11,582 nucleotides of DNA from Bacteroidota bacterium (lineage in GTDB: Bacteria; Bacteroidota; Kryptoniia; Kryptoniales; JAKASW01): NCBI GenBank assembly GCA_021796055.1, contig JAJYOS010000105.1, forward strand, positions 1 to 11,582, read 5' to 3'. The translations under genes and the position numbers were made by a program. The notes beneath the pieces were generated by a model. It did no database searches. It had not been told where the DNA came from and saw nothing but the letters and a program-made list of their open reading frames with translations. This document shows positions 7,257 to 11,582 of the stretch, in pieces (position 1 is the stretch's first letter; each line of letters starts with the position of its first letter).

Positions 7257-8587
7257 ACGACTATTATCCCGAAAACATCCATGACGTTGGTGTCGGTCGG
7301 ACCCGTGTTAATAAGCCCGCCGTATTTGGCAAAGAAATTATTTGAATCGCAACGGCGGATGTAATCTTCCAGCTCCTGCAGACCGCCGTTGACTTTAGCG
7401 AAGGTCGCGAGCGAAGCAAAAGCGCCGGCCGCCTCGCTGCTTCCGTCCTTGCCGTCAGTCCCGAATGAAAAAATCGTCGTCCGCTCGAGTGGAATTCCTT
7501 TCAGATGAAGCTCGGCCAGTTCATACAGCGCAGAAAGGACCAGGTGCTGATTTCTCCCGCCGATTCCGTTCCCCGTCAACCTGACCGTCGTTTCGCCGCC
7601 TGCGAGCACCAATGCCGGCCGGGTCGTCGGAGCATCGTCGAGCTCGATCGACCTTGCAACAGAAACGAGTAACTTCGCGGCTTCCATCGGGTCCGATTCC
7701 CAGTACCTTGTCATAACCGTTGTGTTGAAACCGTTCTCGATGCCCGATTTTTCGGCTGCGGAGAGCGCGGCACGGTTCGACGCAATGACCTTAAAAAGGC
7801 CGTAATCAAACTGCGTTTCGGAATGAACCGACTGCTGCCTCAGCAGTGCTGTTTTGATAGAGCCGGGAGAGCGGGCCAACAATCCGCTTTTCTCGAGGAA
7901 TTCCAGAGCCTCAGCCGGAGACGAATCATCCTTCACCGTGGGCCCACCTGCAATGGCAGATAGATCGTCACCGACCACATCTGAGATCACGAACGAAATT
8001 TTCTTCCGGTTAAGGGCGAGTTGAGACAGCTTGCCCCCGCCGTATCTCGAAAGGTGTCGCCTCACCAGGTTGATTCTGTCGATCGGCACTCCTCCGTCGA
8101 GCATAAATTTCAGCAGTCGATTTGATTCTTCGAGTGTCACACCCTCAACCGGGACGAATATTGACGCAGTGCCACCTCCCGATATGAGGAAAAGAAGAAG
8201 ATCTTTTTCACCTGCCTCCGCGACCACGCGCTCCACAGCTTCCCCTGCCTTCAGGCTCCGTTCGTCGGGAAAAGGGTGCCCGGTTTTCATAAACTCGAAT
8301 CCATCGACATCGAGGTGCCTATTAACCGGAGTCGCGATTATTCCGCTCGCGCAGCTGCCGAGTACTTTCCGGACTTCGAACGCCATCGCTTCGGCCGACT
8401 TTCCAATCGCGACGCAGCGTACAATCTTATGGAGATTCATGTCGGCAGGAATGCCGAAGGCGTTCAGCGAGCCCCTCGATATACGAAAGGACTTTTCGAA
8501 CAATGTCGACGGTGTGACGGCGCCTATGGAACTCTCGACGATCCTCCGCACAAGCACTTCAGCGGAAGGCCCCCCATACACGCTCAT
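7253..8587 (-). CDS. Glycerate 2-kinase, class II (DUF4147/MOFRL)
   Basis: Class II glycerate kinases phosphorylate D-glycerate with ATP, giving 2-phosphoglycerate and feeding serine, glyoxylate or sugar-acid breakdown into lower glycolysis. The 444-aa protein has the family's full length. Seen motifs are AIGKSAEAMA (60-69, with a probable active-site Lys), SGGGTAS (136-142), RRHLSRYGGGKLSQLA (176-191), ISDVVGDDLSAIAGGPTV (201-218), the MOFRL-region blocks LAGGETTV (328-335) and GIGGRNQH (341-348, with the likely catalytic Arg), FGTDGKDGSSEAAGA (375-389), and the C-terminal NTGPTDTNVMD (427-437). It overlaps the DUF2461 gene upstream and rlmD downstream by 4 bp each (ATGA). No strong SD precedes it, so initiation by coupling is likely. 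Hydroxypyruvate reductase is an old misannotation of this family. Confidence 0.92.
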   Translation of the reverse strand: MSVYGGPSAEVLVRRIVESSIGAVTPSTLFEKSFRISRGSLNAFGIPADMNLHKIVRCVAIGKSAEAMAFEVRKVLGSCASGIIATPVNRHLDVDGFEFMKTGHPFPDERSLKAGEAVERVVAEAGEKDLLLFLISGGGTASIFVPVEGVTLEESNRLLKFMLDGGVPIDRINLVRRHLSRYGGGKLSQLALNRKKISFVISDVVGDDLSAIAGGPTVKDDSSPAEALEFLEKSGLLARSPGSIKTALLRQQSVHSETQFDYGLFKVIASNRAALSAAEKSGIENGFNTTVMTRYWESDPMEAAKLLVSVARSIELDDAPTTRPALVLAGGETTVRLTGNGIGGRNQHLVLSALYELAELHLKGIPLERTTIFSFGTDGKDGSSEAAGAFASLATFAKVNGGLQELEDYIRRCDSNNFFAKYGGLINTGPTDTNVMDVFGIIVV

Positions 8588-9354
8588 TTACTCGAGATTT
8601 TCAACAATCCAATGCGTTCGTTATACGATTCCAGGTCGGCGACGGGATTGTCTGAAGTTGCGAATATGTACAGCGGGTACAGCCTGTTGAAAGTCTTCAT
8701 CGCGAGCGCCAGAAGCTTTGAGGAGGAGACAGTCGGATCCGACTTGTCCAATTCTCTGCCGAATATTATGTAATCCACGCCATTGAATTTTCCATGGTCG
8801 CGTTGCGCATTGAATTTTTCCGAGATCGGTTCCATCCCGCTATGCAGCTCGTAGGCTGAAAACTCGCCGCCTATCCTGTATTTTCTGCATGCCTCCGTGA
8901 AAGTATCCCGATGGTTCGCAATGTTCTCCTCGAAGCGTCTTCGGCCGTCGGCTTTCTCGTTATTGATGAATGAGCCTAACTCCATCCCGTTTCTATCGAG
9001 GTAAAGGAAAAGCTCCGACGCCCACTTCGTCTTTCCGAATCTTATGAGAAAGAAATCCTTGTACGGTTTCTTGGCAAAGCGCATGTCTCTGTTGAGACGG
9101 ACAAGCGTCCGGTTGAATTTCGGTTCGGTATCCAAGACAGGATTGATGAACTTGATGAACGGCCCGATCGAAACGACGAATGCACGCGCAGGGTTCATGA
9201 GGTATTCTTCGTACTCTTCCCTGTGCTTCCGGAACCAGGCAACCGAATTGTGTTTGTACAGATCGGCGAAGAATTTGAAGGTTTCCCTCGAAAAGCCTTT
9301 GAACTCCCGGTCTCCTTCCAGCCCTTTTGCCCCGGCGTGCCTCGGCGTTTTCAT
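8584..9354 (-). CDS. DUF2461 family protein
   Basis: The function of this family is unknown. The 256-aa protein shows typical DUF2461 features: FFADLYKHNSVAWFRKHREE (28-47), MNPARAFV (53-60) and RLNRDMRFAKKPYKDFFLIR (86-105), followed by a segment on barrel-like strands (LFLYLDRNGMELGSFI). A charged, probably disordered head (residues 1-20) precedes the domain. There is no signal peptide and no membrane segment, so it should be cytoplasmic. It sits between glyS and the glycerate kinase gene with 4-bp ATGA overlaps on both sides and no clear SD, and is therefore probably translated by coupling. The neighbours suggest no specific role. Confidence 0.8.
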   Translation of the reverse strand: MKTPRHAGAKGLEGDREFKGFSRETFKFFADLYKHNSVAWFRKHREEYEEYLMNPARAFVVSIGPFIKFINPVLDTEPKFNRTLVRLNRDMRFAKKPYKDFFLIRFGKTKWASELFLYLDRNGMELGSFINNEKADGRRRFEENIANHRDTFTEACRKYRIGGEFSAYELHSGMEPISEKFNAQRDHGKFNGVDYIIFGRELDKSDPTVSSSKLLALAMKTFNRLYPLYIFATSDNPVADLESYNERIGLLKISSK

Positions 9355-10829
9355 CGTCTGAACTTGTCGACAAGGTAGTTGAGCGCCTGCCCGGCTGCGA
9401 TGCGTTCCTGCTTCATCGAATCTCGTTCGCGCACGGTCACGGTATCATCCTGCAGGGTCTGCGAATCGACGGTAACGCAGAACGGTGTGCCGACCTCATC
9501 CTGGCGGCGGTACCGCCTTCCGATGGCGCCGCTGTCGTCGTAAAAGACACGGAACTGCGTGCGCAGATCGTCCTCTATCTTATGCGCGATCTCCTGCATC
9601 CCGTCGCGGTTGACTAACGGGAGGATCGCGGCTTTGATAGGAGCGAGCCTCGGGTGGAATTTCAAAACGACTCGCGTCTCGGTCTTGCCGTCGGCTGTCG
9701 GCGCTTCTTCCTGATGATACGATCCTGTCAGGAAAGCCATGAATGAACGGCTTGCACCCGCAGACGTCTCGATTACAAACGGGGTATATTTCTCTTTAGT
9801 CTCTTCGTCGAAATACTTCATCGACTTGCCGGAATATTCCTCGTGCCTCGAAAGATCGAAATTCGTCCTGTTGTGCACCCCCTCGATTTCTCCCCAGCCG
9901 AACGGGAACTGAAACTCTATATCGTAGGCGTCCTTCGCATAATGTGCGAGTTTCTCCTTCGGGTGTTGATGCCATCGGAGCTGTTCAGGCTTCATCCCTA
10001 GATTTACGTACCACTTCATTCTCTCCTCGCGCCAATATTCGAACCAATGGTCGTCGGTGGCCGGTTTCACGAAGAATTGCATTTCCATCTGTTCGAATTC
10101 GCGCGTACGGAAGAGAAAATTCTTCGTGTTGATTTCGTTCCTGAACGCCTTGCCGATCTGGGCGATTCCGAACGGGAGTTTCTGGCGCGTGGCTGTCAAC
10201 ACGCTCTGAAAGTTCACGAAAATTCCCTGCGCGGTCTCGGGTCGCAGATAGACCACAGCCGACGAATCCTCGACAGGACCGACGAAGGTCTTGAACATAA
10301 GGTTGAATTTTCTCGCCTCGGTAAATGTACCTTTGTTGCCGCACGTCGGGCAGGCAACCATCGGAATCACTTTTGCAGCCTGCTGATCCGAATCCAGCAG
10401 CTTTGCGAATTCCTCCTCGATGAACTCATCTTTTTGCTGACCCGCGAATTTCTGGGGGTCGAGTTCCCGGAGCACTTCCTTTTTCTTCTTAAGAGAGAGT
10501 TCTTCCAGCAGTACATCGATTCGGTACCTCGCCTTGCACTTCTTGCAGTCCACCATCGGGTCGGTGAAGTTCTCCACATGCCCGGAAGCTTCCCAGACCC
10601 GGGGGTGCATCAGGATAGAGGCGTCCACGCCTTCGACGTCGTCCCGAAGAGTCATCGATTTCCACCACTCATCCTTCACGTTTCTCAGAAGCTCGACACC
10701 CAGCGGGCCGTAATCCCAGCAACCGTTCAGGCCGCCGTAGATCTCGCTGGACTGGAAAACAAAACCTCTTCTCTTCGAAAGTGATACAATTTCTTCCAAC
10801 GTTACCGCGGGCTTGACAGGCTGCGCCAT
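9351..10829 (-). CDS. glyS: Glycyl-tRNA synthetase, single-chain dimeric type
   Basis: This class II aminoacyl-tRNA synthetase charges tRNA-Gly. It is the homodimeric single-chain form (also called GlyQS), not the two-subunit alpha/beta form. Residue positions are given from the TTG that opens the longer frame at 10853; subtract 8 for the ATG at 10829 (492 aa). SKRRGFVFQSSEIYGG (26-41) and the motif 1 region are followed by two cysteine pairs, C103/C106 and C168/C171, likely zinc ligands. Motif 2 is FRNEINTKNFLFRTREFEQM (238-257). Motif 3 is SAGASRSFMAFL (364-375), with its Arg. The anticodon-binding domain starts near LAPIKAAILPL (403-413). The ATG at 10829 is preferred because the TTG overlaps a promoter-like -10 box and lacks an SD. 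It leads a four-gene operon with ATGA overlap to the next gene. Confidence 0.95.
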   Translation of the reverse strand: MAQPVKPAVTLEEIVSLSKRRGFVFQSSEIYGGLNGCWDYGPLGVELLRNVKDEWWKSMTLRDDVEGVDASILMHPRVWEASGHVENFTDPMVDCKKCKARYRIDVLLEELSLKKKKEVLRELDPQKFAGQQKDEFIEEEFAKLLDSDQQAAKVIPMVACPTCGNKGTFTEARKFNLMFKTFVGPVEDSSAVVYLRPETAQGIFVNFQSVLTATRQKLPFGIAQIGKAFRNEINTKNFLFRTREFEQMEMQFFVKPATDDHWFEYWREERMKWYVNLGMKPEQLRWHQHPKEKLAHYAKDAYDIEFQFPFGWGEIEGVHNRTNFDLSRHEEYSGKSMKYFDEETKEKYTPFVIETSAGASRSFMAFLTGSYHQEEAPTADGKTETRVVLKFHPRLAPIKAAILPLVNRDGMQEIAHKIEDDLRTQFRVFYDDSGAIGRRYRRQDEVGTPFCVTVDSQTLQDDTVTVRERDSMKQERIAAGQALNYLVDKFRR

Positions 10830-10851
10830 TTTTTCATTCACTTTTTTAGTC

Positions 10852-10879
10852 AATATATGAAAAGAGGCCCAATTGACAA
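10852..10879 (-). promoter_or_regulatory. Probable promoter of the glyS operon
   Basis: On the minus strand TTGTCA (10879-10874) is followed after 16 bp by TATATT (10857-10852), each a five-of-six match to the sigma70 consensus. Read by the Bacteroidota rule the fit is also good: TTTG, a 19-nt gap, then TATATTGA, close to TAnnTTTG. Transcription would start near 10845, giving a leader of only about 16 nt to the ATG at 10829 and excluding the TTG at 10853 as the start. Confidence 0.5.
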
Positions 10880-10886
10880 AGGGACG

Positions 10887-10902
10887 CGGGCTTTGCAGCC
10901 CG
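10887..10902. repeat. GC-rich inverted repeat between glyS and hicB
   Basis: CGGGCT (10887-10892) and AGCCCG (10897-10902) form a perfect 6-bp stem with loop TTGC. It lies just upstream of the glyS promoter and is followed on the plus strand by TTTAG-type words, not a T tract, so it is not a clear terminator. It could be a weak operator, an RNA hairpin, or chance. Confidence 0.4.
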
Positions 10903-10999
10903 ACCAGTTTAGTTTAGCATTTAGAAGGCGAAGGCGGTATTGTATCGGCAGAAAATGGTCCTGGGGGGCTTGACACCATGGGGTATGGGTTTGCAGCTT

Positions 11000-11269
11000 A
11001 TGAGCGCAAGTGAAAATGAGATACAGCGAAAATGCCTACTCAGAATAAGAAAAAAATGCGACGTAACGGTCAGGTATTGGCAGGACGGCGAATGGATAGT
11101 GGGACAACTCAAGGAGTATCCCGAGGTCTTCAGCGAGGGCAAAACGTTGGAGGAGTTAGTTTCAAACTTACAGGACGCGCTGCGTCAATTGAAAGCCTCT
11201 TCAGAAAATCTCAAGCCCGTTCAGCGAAGGCGTAAGTACAAGCTGAAACATTTGGAGTTGGCTGCCTGA
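11000..11269 (+). CDS. hicB: HicB-like antitoxin
   Basis: HicB antitoxins bind and block HicA mRNA interferases and often repress their own operon. The 89-aa product from the ATG at 11000 carries the HicB partial RNase H-like fold: strand VTVRYW (22-27), strand EWIVGQLKEYPEVFSEG (31-47), then the diagnostic GKTLEELVSNLQDALRQL helix (47-64) and a basic tail with RRRK (76-79). The start is uncertain. In-frame ATGs also occur at 10940, 10955 and 10985, none has a clear SD, and family homology begins only near residue 20. The TGA stop overlaps the first codon of the HicA-like frame as CTGA. That conserved partner order, and not the short HicB domain alone, makes the assignment convincing. No DNA-binding domain is evident beyond the basic tail. 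Confidence 0.72.
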   Translation: MSASENEIQRKCLLRIRKKCDVTVRYWQDGEWIVGQLKEYPEVFSEGKTLEELVSNLQDALRQLKASSENLKPVQRRRKYKLKHLELAA

Positions 11270-11450
11270 AACGAAGGCAGTTTATTCGCTGCTTAACCTC
11301 ACACGGGTGCGTTCTTCTCCGGTCTGGAAAAAACACGACATATGCCTGGATCCTACATCCGGCTTAAGAACGTCAGTCCCACGACACACAGGACTAAGCA
11401 AGTTCATTTGTGAGTTTATTGTTGAGCAACTCGGTCTTCCTCCCCTGTAA
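11266..11450 (+). pseudogene. hicA: HicA-like toxin, split by a -1 frame change
   Basis: HicA toxins are small mRNA interferases with a double-stranded-RNA-binding fold and one catalytic His. The frame from 11266 reads KRRQFIRCLTSHGCVLLRSG, a typical HicA N-terminus, then reaches a TAA at 11365. The rest of the homology lies in the -1 frame from 11334: HDICLDPTSG, then VPRHT and a C-terminal LGLPPL before TAA at 11448. Joined at the A_AAA_AAC heptamer (11328-11334), the product is 61 aa, the usual length of this HicA subclass, with the presumed catalytic His at 24. The first codon is CTG, not ATG, in a CTGA overlap with the hicB stop; GGAG (11254-11257) lies 8 nt upstream. It may be a decayed toxin, a one-base homopolymer error, or a gene needing programmed frameshifting. 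Confidence 0.72.
11328..11363 (+). other. Candidate -1 programmed frameshift site in hicA
   Basis: The heptamer A_AAA_AAC (11328-11334) is in the correct phase with the upstream hicA frame, and a one-base slip back lands exactly on the His codon that continues the HicA homology. After a 9-nt spacer, GCC-T-GGAT (11344-11351) can pair with ATCC-GGC (11357-11363). This gives a 7-bp stem with one bulged T and a CCTAC loop, ending directly before the zero-frame TAA at 11365. Slippery heptamer, short spacer and stem form the usual layout of bacterial frameshift signals. Activity is inferred. Confidence 0.4.
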
Positions 11451-11582
11451 GTACTCCCCCCCCGGTCTCCAAAATGAGTCACCACCGGGCTCTGAGATGA
11501 GCGTCCGCGGCATAGTATCCGGCGATCGTCTCCGGCCCCGGCACGGAAAAAACTTTACTAACCGTCTTGACTTTGAAAGGTA

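Noticed and set aside
6234..7364. Long plus-strand open frame of 376 codons opposite rlmD
   Set aside because: It is antisense to a gene with clear RlmD motifs, its product shows no domain, and codon bias of the real gene explains the openness.
10047..10784. Plus-strand open frame of 245 codons opposite glyS
   Set aside because: It is antisense to unmistakable glycyl-tRNA synthetase motifs and has no recognisable features.
10970..10975. TTGACA upstream of hicB as a -35 element
   Set aside because: No acceptable -10 hexamer occurs 15-19 bp downstream, so a promoter cannot be supported there.
11282..11485. Minus-strand 67-codon frame at the right end
   Set aside because: It lies opposite the split hicA homology and has no domain; it is best read as a shadow frame.
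11461..11489. CCCGGT/ACCGGG inverted repeat downstream of hicA as a terminator
   Set aside because: The loop is 17 nt and no T tract follows, so chance pairing in a GC-rich stretch is the simpler reading.

Overview
The window looks like chromosomal DNA from the Bacteroidota/Ignavibacteria side of the FCB group. The evidence is a PorV/PorQ-type outer-membrane protein ending in Phe, a single-chain (GlyQS-type) glycyl-tRNA synthetase, a butyrate kinase/phosphotransbutyrylase pair, and a mix of starts with clear Shine-Dalgarno (SD) motifs and starts with none. This is an inference from gene content; no rRNA or other marker fixes the taxon. No CRISPR array, tRNA, rRNA, complete insertion sequence or prophage gene is visible.

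Layout. Bases 1-379 hold no supportable gene. They carry a strong leftward sigma70-like promoter (TTGACA-17-TATTAT), then about 200 nt of hairpin-rich leader that runs off the left edge toward an unseen gene, plus a TCTGTG-type direct repeat just after ptb. Bases 380-2386 (minus) encode buk then ptb, with no base between them. A PorV/PorQ family gene lies upstream on the same strand (2498-3427). An AT-rich divergent promoter region separates it from two overlapping plus-strand GT9 glycosyltransferase genes (3498-5748) that probably build a surface glycan. They converge on a minus-strand operon whose order of transcription is glyS, a DUF2461 gene, a class II glycerate 2-kinase gene and an rlmD/rumA-type methyltransferase gene (10829 down to 5841). 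All three junctions of that operon are 4-bp ATGA overlaps.

The right end (11000-11450, plus) holds a HicB-like antitoxin gene followed by a HicA-like toxin reading frame that no single-frame ORF search would show. The HicA homology is split over two frames. It rejoins exactly at an A_AAA_AAC heptamer, a canonical -1 slippery sequence, which is followed after 9 nt by a possible stem-loop. The frame opens with CTG where ATG would be expected, in a CTGA overlap with the hicB stop. This is either a decayed toxin beside a retained antitoxin, a homopolymer sequencing error, or a toxin made only by programmed -1 frameshifting. It is the most interesting item in the window. Bases 11451-11582 show only a run of eight C and a weak inverted repeat (CCCGGT/ACCGGG).
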